This document shows positions 31,029 to 38,366 of a stretch of 41,177 nucleotides of DNA, in pieces (position 1 is the stretch's first letter; each line of letters starts with the position of its first letter). The notes beneath the pieces were generated by a model, which searched no databases, was not told the DNA's origin, and saw only the letters and a list, made by a program, of their open reading frames with translations. A program made the translations under genes and the position numbers. This DNA is from Microbacteriaceae bacterium UBA1487 (GTDB taxonomy: Bacteria > Actinomycetota > Actinomycetes > Actinomycetales > Microbacteriaceae). Location of the stretch: NCBI GenBank assembly GCA_002325245.1, contig DCRR01000007.1, positions 47,961 through 89,137 of the forward strand. The letters run 5' to 3'.

Positions 31029-32147
31029 CTACTCGGACGCCTCGGCGTCGAGTCGCATCATCCAGCCATGGCGGTCCTCGGCGCGACCGTACTGGATGTC
31101 GGTGAGCGCCCGGCGCAGCGCCAGCGCGACGCCGTCCTCCGGTGTCGGCATGTCGATGGTGAAGTCGGCGGCCTTGAGCGTGCCGATCGGGGTGAGCACC
31201 GCGGCGGTGCCGCAGGCGAACGCTTCCACGATCTCCCCCGAGGCGGCGCCCTCGCGCCACTCCTCGATCGAGACCTGGCGACGCTCGACCGTGTGGCCGG
31301 CGTCCTCGGCGAGCTGCAGGATCGAGTCCCGCGTGATGCCCTCGAGAATCGACTCGCTCTGCGGCGTGACGAGCGTGCCGTCGCGGTAGACCAGCACGAC
31401 GTTCATGCCGCCGAGCTCTTCGAGGTACTTCTCCTCCGCGGAGTCGAGGAACAGCACCTGCTGGCAGCCCTGGTCGTATGCCTCCTGCTGCGCGATCAGC
31501 GACGAGGCGTAGTTGCCGCCGGTCTTCGCGGCGCCCGTGCCGCCCTTGCCCGCGCGGGCGTAGGTGGTCGACAGCCAGATCGACACCGGTGCGACGCCGC
31601 CGTGGAAGTAGGCCCCCGCGGGGCTCGCGATCAGGTAGTAGTTGACCTTCTTGGCGGGACGAACGCCGAGGAAGGCCTCCTTGGCGAACATGAACGGTCG
31701 CAGGTACAGGCTCGTCTCCGGGGCCGAGGGCACCCACGCGCCGTCGAGCGCGATGAGCTGGCGCAGGGAGTCGAGGAAGTACTCGGTCGGCAGCTCCGGC
31801 AGCGCCATGCGACGCGCGGAGCGCTGAAGCCGCTCAGCGTTCTTCTCGGGGCGGAACGACCAGATCGAGCCGTCCGCGTGCCGGTACGCCTTCAGGCCCT
31901 CGAAGATCTCCTGCGCGTAGTGCAGCACGGCGGCCGCAGGGTCGAGCTGGATGGGGCCGTAGGCCTGGACTCGGGGGCGGTGCCAGCCGCCGCGCTCGGA
32001 CCAGCAGATGTCGACCATGTGGTCGGTGAACTTCTGCCCGAATCCGGGGTTGGCGAGGATCGCCTCACGCTCGTCGGCGGGGAGGGCGGCGGGGTTCGGG
32101 GTCACCTGGAATGCGAGGTCCTGGTTCGCCATCGGGAGAAGTTGCAT
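31029..32147 (-). CDS. ilvE: Branched-chain amino acid aminotransferase
   Basis: A 372-residue fold-type IV PLP enzyme of the long BCAT class. HYAQEIFEGLKAYRHADGSIWSFRPEKNAERLQRSARRM, KVNYYLIASPAGAYF, GTGAAKTGGNYASSL (Schiff-base Lys region nearby) and GITRDSILQLAEDAG are diagnostic. It converts Leu, Ile and Val to and from their 2-oxoacids. An alternative ATG at 32132 (MANQDL) is possible; neither start has a clear ribosome site. It lies 55 nt after leuB and is followed closely by the FAH gene, forming leuB-ilvE-FAH-MFS. Confidence 0.95.
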   Translation of the reverse strand: MQLLPMANQDLAFQVTPNPAALPADEREAILANPGFGQKFTDHMVDICWSERGGWHRPRVQAYGPIQLDPAAAVLHYAQEIFEGLKAYRHADGSIWSFRPEKNAERLQRSARRMALPELPTEYFLDSLRQLIALDGAWVPSAPETSLYLRPFMFAKEAFLGVRPAKKVNYYLIASPAGAYFHGGVAPVSIWLSTTYARAGKGGTGAAKTGGNYASSLIAQQEAYDQGCQQVLFLDSAEEKYLEELGGMNVVLVYRDGTLVTPQSESILEGITRDSILQLAEDAGHTVERRQVSIEEWREGAASGEIVEAFACGTAAVLTPIGTLKAADFTIDMPTPEDGVALALRRALTDIQYGRAEDRHGWMMRLDAEASE

Positions 32148-32202
32148 ATCGCTGGCCGATCTGTCGGAGTGGAACTAGTCTGCGCCGGAGAGGGGGCGAC
32201 CG

Positions 32203-33255
32203 CTAGGGAGCGGCCACCGCCGCGGCGATGGCGGCGCCGATCTCGTCGGTGCGGCGGGGCGCGGTGCCTCGCGCGGCGACGTCCGCGGCGACCGCTGACT
32301 CGACCCGCCGCGCCGCCTCCTCGAGTCCGAGGTGGTCGAGCAGCAGGGCCGTCGACAGGATGGCCGCCGTGGGATCGGCCTTCTGCTGTCCCGCGATGTC
32401 GGGAGCCGACCCGTGCACGGGCTCGAACATCGAGGGGAAGGTGCCGTCGGGGTTGATGTTTCCCGAGGCTGCCAGTCCGATGCCGCCGCTGATGGCGCCG
32501 GCCAGGTCGGTGAGGATGTCGCCGAAGAGATTGTCGGTGACGATGACGTCGAATCTAGCAGGATCGGTCACCAGGAAGATGGTCGCCGCATCCACGTGCA
32601 GGTAGTCCCAGGCCACGTCGGGGTGATCGGCCGCGTGGCGCTCGACGGTGCGCGCCCAGAGCGAGCCCGCGAAGGTCAGCACGTTCGTCTTGTGCACAAG
32701 GGTGAGCTTCTTGCGGCGCTTCTCGGCTTGGGCGAAGGCGAAGCGCACCACTCGGTCGATGCCGTACGCGGTGTTGATGCTCACCTCGTTGGCGATCTCC
32801 GCATCCGTGCCGACGCGAATCGCGCCGCCGTTGCCGACGTAGGGCCCCTCGGTGCCCTCGCGCACGACGACGAAATCGACCTCACCGGGGTTCGCAAGCG
32901 GGCTGACGACGCCCGGCAGCAGCTTCGAGGGACGCAGGTTGACGTAGTGGTCGAAGGCGAAGCGCAGCTTGAGCAGCAGCCCGCGCTCGATGATGCCGCC
33001 CGCGAGCCGCGGGTCACGGGGGTCGCCGCCGACGGCTCCCAGCAGGATCGCCTCGTGCTTGGCGAGCGCTTCCATGTCGTCGGCCTCGAGGATGCGCCCG
33101 GTCTCCAGGTAGTGCGCGGCACTGAACGGGTAGGGCGTCGTCGCGACTGTCACCTCGTCGCCGACAGCGGCGGTCAGAACGCGCACCGCCTCGGTCATGA
33201 CCTCGGGGCCGATGCCATCGCCAGCGATCACGGCCAAGTCCAGGGTGCGGGTCAC
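32203..33255 (-). CDS. leuB: 3-isopropylmalate dehydrogenase
   Basis: A 350-residue NAD-dependent dehydrogenase of leucine synthesis. VIAGDGIGPEVM, AVGGDPRDPRL, LRFAFDHYVNLRPSKLLPGV, VREGTEGPYVGNGG, the Lys/Asn active-site segment VHKTNVL, and DNLFGDILTDLAGAISGGIGLAASGNIN are all conserved, as is EPVHGSAPDIAGQQKADPTAAI. The start is GTG at 33255, 5 nt after GGAG. Upstream lies a strongly structured leader (33274-33333). Confidence 0.97.
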   Translation of the reverse strand: MTRTLDLAVIAGDGIGPEVMTEAVRVLTAAVGDEVTVATTPYPFSAAHYLETGRILEADDMEALAKHEAILLGAVGGDPRDPRLAGGIIERGLLLKLRFAFDHYVNLRPSKLLPGVVSPLANPGEVDFVVVREGTEGPYVGNGGAIRVGTDAEIANEVSINTAYGIDRVVRFAFAQAEKRRKKLTLVHKTNVLTFAGSLWARTVERHAADHPDVAWDYLHVDAATIFLVTDPARFDVIVTDNLFGDILTDLAGAISGGIGLAASGNINPDGTFPSMFEPVHGSAPDIAGQQKADPTAAILSTALLLDHLGLEEAARRVESAVAADVAARGTAPRRTDEIGAAIAAAVAAP

Positions 33256-33273
33256 TCAAGCTCCAAAGTTCAG

Positions 33274-33333
33274 GGACGTCCAGGTTGTTCCCGGATTACT
33301 CCCAGAAAAGGCGACGTCGCCCAGCAATCCGGG
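33274..33333 (-). promoter_or_regulatory. Structured leader of leuB
   Basis: On the minus strand CCCGGATT (from 33333) pairs perfectly with AATCCGGG (to 33290). Inside this lies a GGCGACGTCGCC palindrome (33310-33321) followed by TTTT, resembling a small terminator. GGACGTCC (33274-33281) follows. Attenuation of leuB is possible; no Leu-rich leader peptide was found. Confidence 0.4.
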
Positions 33334-33470
33334 GGTTTCCAGCCGTCCCAGCCTAGCCGCGTCGCCGGGCCGGCGCGGGCGCGCTCGCCTCGGCCGCGAA
33401 CCCGCCGTTAGCGTCGAGACGGTGCCGGGCCTCACAAGGCCGCCCGCACTTCGAGGAAAGGGGAAACACC

Positions 33471-33686
33471 TTGAGTATCGGATTCGGAATCTTTCTGTTC
33501 GTCGTGGGAGCCGTCCTGGCTTTCGCGCTCAACGTCGGCCTCGACTGGATCGACCTGACGCTCGTCGGCTATCTGCTGATGGGAGCAGGAGCGGTCACCA
33601 CGATCATCGGCATCGTGCTGTTCTCGCGTCGTCGCACGACCGTCGTCCACGACGAGACCCCGCACCGCGACGAGGTCGACCGCTAG
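33471..33686 (+). CDS. DUF6458-family small membrane protein
   Basis: A 71-residue protein with two hydrophobic helices. MSIGFGIFLFVVGAVLAFALNVGLDWIDLTLVGYLLMGAGAVTTIIGIVLF is the characteristic actinobacterial DUF6458 sequence, followed by a short RRR segment and polar tail. Start is TTG at 33471 with GAAAGGGG 7 nt upstream; no ATG or GTG fits. Function unknown. A TAGCGT hexamer at 33409-33414 is a plausible -10, giving a leader of about 50 nt. Confidence 0.88.
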   Translation: MSIGFGIFLFVVGAVLAFALNVGLDWIDLTLVGYLLMGAGAVTTIIGIVLFSRRRTTVVHDETPHRDEVDR

Positions 33687-33710
33687 GGCCGACCCCGCCG
33701 CGACGGAGCC

Positions 33711-34715
33711 TCAGCGCGTGCGGTGCCGAGTCGAGCGGCGCGTCGCGAGCACGGTGAGCGCGACGGCGCCCGCCAGCACCGCACCGGCTCCGAGCACCGC
33801 CGCTGCGATCAGCGAGTCGGACGTGCCCGTGGCCGCCAGCTCGGCCGGTGCCGCCTCGCCATCCTCCAGCGGGAGCGTCGGAAGCTCGACCTCGGGCGTC
33901 GACGCGGTGAGCGAGAACAGCAGCCCGTAGGTGCCGCCCAGCCCGCCGCCGTCGTTGCGGAGAATGCCCGCTCCCGCGGCACCGCCGTCGCCGTACCACT
34001 CCGCCTTCAGCGTGTTCCAGTAGGTCGTTCCCGGGTCGACGTCGGTGCCGACGGCGGGGGCGGTCGTGGCCAACGCCACATTCAGCGAGTTGAAGGGACC
34101 GCCGACGCCGAGCGGCGCCGCTCCATAGGCCTGGGTGCTGTAGGCGACGGAGACCACGACCCGATCCGGCAGCGTCACCGCGAGGCTCGAGAAGTCGAAG
34201 GGAACCTCGAACGCGAAGCCGTTGGAGCAGTTCCCGGTCGCCTCGTGGTACCAGAGGCCGCCGCTGCAGTTGACGGCGTCCGCGGACGGACGGAACGGCA
34301 CGTCGACGTCCTGCGTCACTGTCGCGAGCAGGGCGCCGGGGAGCGGGTCCGCACCCTCGGCGTAGATGTTCACCGTGACCGGGTGGCTGAAACTCGAACC
34401 CGGCGTCGTCTCGCAGGTCGTGCCGCTCCCCGTCTCGCACGCCCAGTTGACCATCACGATCGTGACCGCCTCGAGGTCGCGATCCGTGCCGGCCAGCTCC
34501 ACGAGGTCGCCGAACTCCGCTGTCTGCGTCGCCTGATAGCCCAGGCTGACGTAGGACGGCGCGAGCGTGTCCGGGATCGCGTCGTAGGCGTCGCTCGTCG
34601 CCGCGTGAGCGGCGATCGGCGAGGCCAGCAGCGCCATCGCGCCGGCGGCGAGCGAGACGGCGGCGAGCCGTCGTGTCGGGGTCAGTGAACGGGAAGACGG
34701 CTCAGCAAGGAGCAT
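33711..34715 (-). CDS. Secreted, LAXTG sortase-anchored surface protein
   Basis: A 334-residue exported protein. A signal peptide (LAAVSLAAGAMALLASPIAAHA, cleavage likely after AHA) leads to a central beta-rich region of about 250 residues. Its four Cys residues fall in two pairs (WACETGSGTTCE and NCSGGLWYHEATGNCSN), which suggests disulfides. The end is a cell-wall sorting signal: LAATG, a hydrophobic helix (LIAAAVLGAGAVLAGAVALTVLA) and RRSTRHRTR. LAXTG is the substrate form of actinobacterial class E sortases. GGAGGAA precedes the ATG. The central domain is unrecognised; surface adhesion or structure is only a guess. No sortase gene is nearby. Confidence 0.85.
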   Translation of the reverse strand: MLLAEPSSRSLTPTRRLAAVSLAAGAMALLASPIAAHAATSDAYDAIPDTLAPSYVSLGYQATQTAEFGDLVELAGTDRDLEAVTIVMVNWACETGSGTTCETTPGSSFSHPVTVNIYAEGADPLPGALLATVTQDVDVPFRPSADAVNCSGGLWYHEATGNCSNGFAFEVPFDFSSLAVTLPDRVVVSVAYSTQAYGAAPLGVGGPFNSLNVALATTAPAVGTDVDPGTTYWNTLKAEWYGDGGAAGAGILRNDGGGLGGTYGLLFSLTASTPEVELPTLPLEDGEAAPAELAATGTSDSLIAAAVLGAGAVLAGAVALTVLATRRSTRHRTR

Positions 34716-34794
34716 GGGGGTTCCTCCGGGGGAAGGCGAGCATGGGGGCCGCGAGCCGCCGGGATTTCGGGTGCAGGCATGCTCGCGTCAGCCC

Positions 34795-34823
34795 ACGCTA
34801 ACGCAACGGAGGAATCGTCACAA
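34795..34823 (-). promoter_or_regulatory. Promoter of the LAXTG protein gene
   Basis: Minus strand -35 TTGTGA (34818-34823) and -10 TAGCGT (34795-34800) are 17 nt apart, giving a leader of about 70 nt ending in GGAGGAA before the ATG. Confidence 0.6.
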
Positions 34824-34825
34824 TC

Positions 34826-34837
34826 GACAGATCTGTC
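34826..34837. promoter_or_regulatory. Palindrome GACAGATCTGTC upstream of the -35
   Basis: A perfect 12-bp inverted repeat adjoining the -35 of the LAXTG gene, in the 162-bp gap after serA. Its position suits an activator or repressor site; no regulator is known. Confidence 0.4.
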
Positions 34838-34877
34838 CACCCAGACGAGGCGGATACTGGCGGTTGATCAGGGGAAA

Positions 34878-36470
34878 CTAGTCGGAGACGACGTCGATCT
34901 CGCGCAGCAAGGTGGCGTCGATCGCCTCGCGCACCGACTCGATCAGCCCCTCGGGCGCCGGGGAGTCGATCGTCAGCACGCTGAGCGCCTCGCCGCCCGC
35001 GTGGTGACGCGCGATCTGCATGCCGGCGATGTTGATGCCCGCGTCGCCGAACTGCTGGCCGTACACCGCCACGATGCCGGGACGGTCGGTGTAGAGCATC
35101 ACGACGAAGTGCTCGGCGAGCGGCACCTCGACGTCGTAGCCGTTGATCTCGACGATCTTCTCGATCTGCTTCGTTCCGGTCAGCGTTCCGCTCACCGAGA
35201 GCTGCGTTCCGTCGCTGGTCGCGCCGCGGATCGTGAGCACGTTGCGGTACTCCTCGCTCACCGGCTCGGTGATCAGGCGCACCGCGATGCCGCGCTGCTC
35301 CGCGAGCAGCGGCGCGTTCACGTAGCTGACGTGCTCGGTCACCGCGTTGGTGAAGACGCCCTTGAGGGCCGCGAGCTTGAGCACGCCGACCTCGAGGTCG
35401 GCGATCTCACCGCGCACCTCGACGTCGATCGAGGCGAGCGGGTCGTCGGCGAGGCCTGCGAAGACCTGGCCGAGCTTCTCCATGAGCGGGATGCCCGGGC
35501 GCACCAGCGGGTCGATGACGCCGCCGGCGACGTTGACGGCATCCGGAACGAGCTCGCCGCTGAGGGCGAGGCGCACGCTCTTGGCGACCGACACGCCCGC
35601 CTTCTCCTGCGCCTCCGCCGTAGAGGCACCGAGGTGCGGGGTGACGACGATGTTCGGAGCGCTGGTGAGCAGGTCATCGGTGGGCGGCTCGCTCGTGAAG
35701 ACGTCGATGCCGGCGCCGGCGATCTCCCCGTCGCGGAGCGCCTGGGCGAGCGCCGCCTCGTCGACGAGGCCACCGCGCGCGACGTTCACGACGTACGCGG
35801 TCGACTTCATCGCTTTGAGCTGAGCCTCGCCGATCATGCCGGTGGTCTCGGGGGTCTTCGGCATGTGGATCGTGACGAAGTCGGACGTCGAGATGAGCTC
35901 GTCGAGCTCCACCAGGCGCACACCCAGCTGCTGGGCCCGAGCGGCCGTGACGTAGGGGTCGTAGGCGACGATCTCGACGCCGAAGGCCTGAAGTCGCGCC
36001 GCGATGAGCGCGCCGATGCGGCCGAGACCGATGATGCCGACCGTCTTCTCGTAGAGCTCGGTGCCGGTGTACTTGGAGCGCTTCCACTCCCCCGCCGCGA
36101 GACTCGCGTGCGCGGCCGGGATGTGGCGCGCCAGGCTCAGGATGTGCCCGACCGTGAGCTCGGCGGCGCTGATGATGTTCGACGTCGGCGCGTTGACGAC
36201 CATGACGCCGGCCTCGGTCGCGGCCTTGATGTCGACGTTGTCGAGACCGACGCCGGCGCGGGCGACGACCTTCAGCTGGCGCGCCGCGGCGATCGCCTCG
36301 GCGTCGACCTGCGTCGCCGAGCGGATCAGGATCGCATGCGCCTCGGCGAGCGCCGAGAGCAGCGCCGGACGGTCGGTGCCGTCGACGGAGCGGATCTCGA
36401 AGTCGGGGCCGAGAGCCTCGACGGTTGCGGGGGAAAGTTCTTCGGCGATCAGGACGATCGGCTTGGCCAC
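34878..36470 (-). CDS. serA: D-3-phosphoglycerate dehydrogenase (long form, ACT domain)
   Basis: A 530-residue enzyme for the first step of serine synthesis. The NAD-binding domain shows VGIIGLGRIGALIAARLQAFG (about residues 145-165), then NVARGGLVDEAAL, GAGIDVFTSEPPT and PHLGASTAEAQEKAG (catalytic His). An intervening domain of about 140 residues and a C-terminal ACT domain (VVMLYTDRPGIVAVYGQQFGDAGINIAGMQI) match the mycobacterial form inhibited by serine. The GTG at 36470 (MAKPIVLIAEEL) is preferred over the longer frame because GAGGAA lies 7 nt upstream. A stable hairpin (36492-36507) precedes the ribosome site and a -10-like TAAACT is at 36546-36551. Confidence 0.96.
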   Translation of the reverse strand: MAKPIVLIAEELSPATVEALGPDFEIRSVDGTDRPALLSALAEAHAILIRSATQVDAEAIAAARQLKVVARAGVGLDNVDIKAATEAGVMVVNAPTSNIISAAELTVGHILSLARHIPAAHASLAAGEWKRSKYTGTELYEKTVGIIGLGRIGALIAARLQAFGVEIVAYDPYVTAARAQQLGVRLVELDELISTSDFVTIHMPKTPETTGMIGEAQLKAMKSTAYVVNVARGGLVDEAALAQALRDGEIAGAGIDVFTSEPPTDDLLTSAPNIVVTPHLGASTAEAQEKAGVSVAKSVRLALSGELVPDAVNVAGGVIDPLVRPGIPLMEKLGQVFAGLADDPLASIDVEVRGEIADLEVGVLKLAALKGVFTNAVTEHVSYVNAPLLAEQRGIAVRLITEPVSEEYRNVLTIRGATSDGTQLSVSGTLTGTKQIEKIVEINGYDVEVPLAEHFVVMLYTDRPGIVAVYGQQFGDAGINIAGMQIARHHAGGEALSVLTIDSPAPEGLIESVREAIDATLLREIDVVSD

Positions 36471-36491
36471 GTGGTCGTTCCTCGGGGTTCG

Positions 36492-36507
36492 GCGGCCAGA
36501 GGGCCGC
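36492..36507 (-). promoter_or_regulatory. Hairpin in serA leader
   Basis: GCGGCC, a 4-nt loop and GGCCGC form a 6-bp GC stem about 9 nt upstream of the serA ribosome site GAGGAA (36478-36483). It may tune translation. Confidence 0.35.
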
Positions 36508-36545
36508 AAGAATGCGCCTCGGCGATGGCGGGCGCGGCGGTACTG

Positions 36546-36551
36546 AGTTTA
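36546..36551 (-). promoter_or_regulatory. -10-like hexamer TAAACT of serA
   Basis: Minus strand TAAACT in the 173-bp gap upstream of serA, giving a leader of about 70 nt. No good -35 is seen. The rest of the gap, apart from the hairpin, holds nothing recognisable. Confidence 0.45.
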
Positions 36552-36643
36552 GTGGACGCGGGCCGCCCGCGACGACGGTGCGCGCACCGAGCGCGCTCCG
36601 ACCGCGATCCGGCACCGCAGCGGAGGCGCGGCGGCGGGCTCGC

Positions 36644-36949
36644 TCAGCCGATCGCGGGCTGGATCGCGCTGGCGAACGACACCGCGCTGAGCGCGAGCGC
36701 GTGGGTCGCGGCGAGCGCCACGGCGAGGATCAGCGCGCGATCGAACACGGCGACGCACCGGCGCCCCGCGAGCAGCGCGAGACCGAAGAACAGCGGCGGG
36801 ATCACGACCCCGGCGACGAGGAGGGGCCACGGGGTGGCCGCGCCGATCCCGAGCAGCTCGTAGTAGGCAGGCAGCACCAGCAGGTTCGAGATCGCCGTGA
36901 ACTCGGCGAGCCCGAACAGCAGCGCGAAAGCGAGCACGACGGCGATCAT
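36644..36949 (-). CDS. Small membrane protein, three TM segments
   Basis: A 101-residue hydrophobic protein with helices VVLAFALLFGLAEFTAISNLLVL, WPLLVAGVVIPPLFFGLALLAG and ILAVALAATHALALSAVSF. The ATG at 36949 overlaps the upstream gene's stop (ATGA), so this start is preferred over a longer frame with an Arg/His-rich extension. No family recognised; the coupled partner is also a membrane protein, suggesting a two-component membrane complex. Confidence 0.75.
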   Translation of the reverse strand: MIAVVLAFALLFGLAEFTAISNLLVLPAYYELLGIGAATPWPLLVAGVVIPPLFFGLALLAGRRCVAVFDRALILAVALAATHALALSAVSFASAIQPAIG

Positions 36950-37467
36950 GCGGAGGCCTCCGAGATCACGACGAAGACCAGCGGCCACGGCACCAGAATC
37001 GCCGTGCCGAGCGCCCACCATCCGACACGCTCGAGCGTCGGTCGCGTGCGGGTGAGGGTGAGCACGGCACCGAACCACAGCACACCTGCGACAAGCGCCA
37101 TGAACTCGCCGAACTGCCAGGTGATATCGACGAACAGCTCCGTCGATCCGGACGAGGTGGACTGCACCGACAGCACCCAGCCGAGCACGATCGCGAGGTA
37201 GAGCGTCGCGAAGACGACGGTGGCGGCGGTTCGCGCGGGGCTGCTCGGCGTGGGCTCGGTCTGGCCGGCATCCGGTTCGTCACCCGCCTGCCCGCCCATC
37301 GGGTCCGCCTCGACGGCGTCGCTCGCGGCGTCGGTCGCGGCGTCGGTCGCCGTTGCGCCGGAGCGGCGCGGTGCGACACCCCCGCGGTCCTCGTCGCCGG
37401 CCCAGCTCAGGGCCTCGTCATCCAGATCGTCAGGCCCCTGGGCGGGGGCGGAATCTCGCGTGCTCAC
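36946..37467 (-). CDS. Membrane protein with disordered acidic N-terminus
   Basis: A 173-residue protein. Residues 1-80 are low-complexity, rich in Asp, Ala, Thr and Pro (ATDAATDAASDAVEADPMGG) and cytosolic or disordered. Three hydrophobic segments follow (TAATVVFATLYLAIVLGWVLSV, FGEFMALVAGVLWFGAVLTL and WWALGTAILVPWPLVFVVI). The GTG at 37467 is chosen because GACAAT lies 6 nt upstream and longer versions would overlap the divergent Mo-enzyme gene. Function unknown. Confidence 0.75.
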   Translation of the reverse strand: MSTRDSAPAQGPDDLDDEALSWAGDEDRGGVAPRRSGATATDAATDAASDAVEADPMGGQAGDEPDAGQTEPTPSSPARTAATVVFATLYLAIVLGWVLSVQSTSSGSTELFVDITWQFGEFMALVAGVLWFGAVLTLTRTRPTLERVGWWALGTAILVPWPLVFVVISEASA

Positions 37468-37473
37468 CGTCCC

Positions 37474-37479
37474 ATTGTC
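37474..37479 (-). promoter_or_regulatory. -10 hexamer GACAAT, leaderless promoter
   Basis: Minus strand GACAAT, then 6 nt (GGGACG), then the GTG at 37467. It deviates from TANNNT only at the first base. Confidence 0.5.
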
Positions 37480-37523
37480 ACGGTCCGGCGTTACATATCC
37501 GACACACGCGTGATGTTGACTGT

Positions 37524-38366
37524 ATGAACATGGACCTGATCGAGGTGCGCGCTCTGCGCGCCGCCCGCACGCGCGACGACCTGCGCGTGAACGAACACGT
37601 CCGCCCGCTCGCGGGCGGCACCTGGCTGTACTCCGAACCGCAGCCTGGGCTCGAGGAGCTCGTCGACCTGATGACCCTCGGCTGGACGCCCGTCGACGCT
37701 GAGGCGACGGGCGGGCTCCGCATCGCCGCGACGTGCACGATCGCGCAGCTGCTCGCGCATCCCGCCGACCCCGCCTGGGGCCCCGGCGTCGCACCGCTGT
37801 TTCGCCGGGCGGCCGAGTCGCTCGTCGCCTCGTGGAAGATCTGGAACGCCGCCACCGTCGGCGGCAACGTCTGCATGGCCCTGCCGGCGGGCGCCATGAC
37901 CAGCCTGACCTCCGCGCTCGACGGCGAGGCGCTCATCTGGCAGGCCGACGGCGGCGAGCGCCGTCTCCCGATCACCGAATTCGTGACCGGCGTGCGCACG
38001 ACCGCGCTCAGCCCGGGTGAGGTGCTGCGCCGCATCGACCTGCCCGCGCACGCGCTGCGCGCCCGAGTCGGATTCCGCCGCTCCGCCCTCGCCCCGCTCG
38101 GACGCTCCGGCGCCATCGTGATCGCCCGGCGGGATGTCGCCGGCAGCTTCGTCGCCACCGTCACCGCCGCCACGACCCGCCCGCACCGCGTCTGGTTCGC
38201 CGCACCCCCCACCGCCGCCGAGCTGCGTGAGGCGATCGAGGCGAGCGTCGCCGCGGGCGACGGCTGGTACGACGACGCGCACGGCGCCCCCGACTGGCGT
38301 CGCGCCCGCACCCTGGCGATGGCGGAAGAACTGCGCCTCGAACTGACAGCGGAGGAGGCGCGGTGA
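37524..38366 (+). CDS. FAD-binding subunit of a xanthine dehydrogenase-family molybdenum hydroxylase
   Basis: A 280-residue protein. VRPLAGGTWLYSEPQPGLEELVDL and AATVGGNVCMALPAGAMTS are the two FAD-contacting motifs of CoxM/XdhB-type subunits, and LSPGEVLRRIDLP with FRRSALAPLGRSGAIVIAR belongs to the second domain. It passes electrons from the [2Fe-2S] clusters of the partner to NAD+ or another acceptor. The next gene overlaps its stop by 4 bp (GTGA). The start may be ATG 37524 or 37530. It is divergent from the membrane-protein pair. Confidence 0.9.
   Translation: MNMDLIEVRALRAARTRDDLRVNEHVRPLAGGTWLYSEPQPGLEELVDLMTLGWTPVDAEATGGLRIAATCTIAQLLAHPADPAWGPGVAPLFRRAAESLVASWKIWNAATVGGNVCMALPAGAMTSLTSALDGEALIWQADGGERRLPITEFVTGVRTTALSPGEVLRRIDLPAHALRARVGFRRSALAPLGRSGAIVIARRDVAGSFVATVTAATTRPHRVWFAAPPTAAELREAIEASVAAGDGWYDDAHGAPDWRRARTLAMAEELRLELTAEEAR

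Noticed and set aside
36471..36509. Upstream ATG for serA (13 extra residues)
   Set aside because: The GTG at 36470 has GAGGAA at 7 nt and gives the usual start of the enzyme; the extension contains the ribosome site itself.
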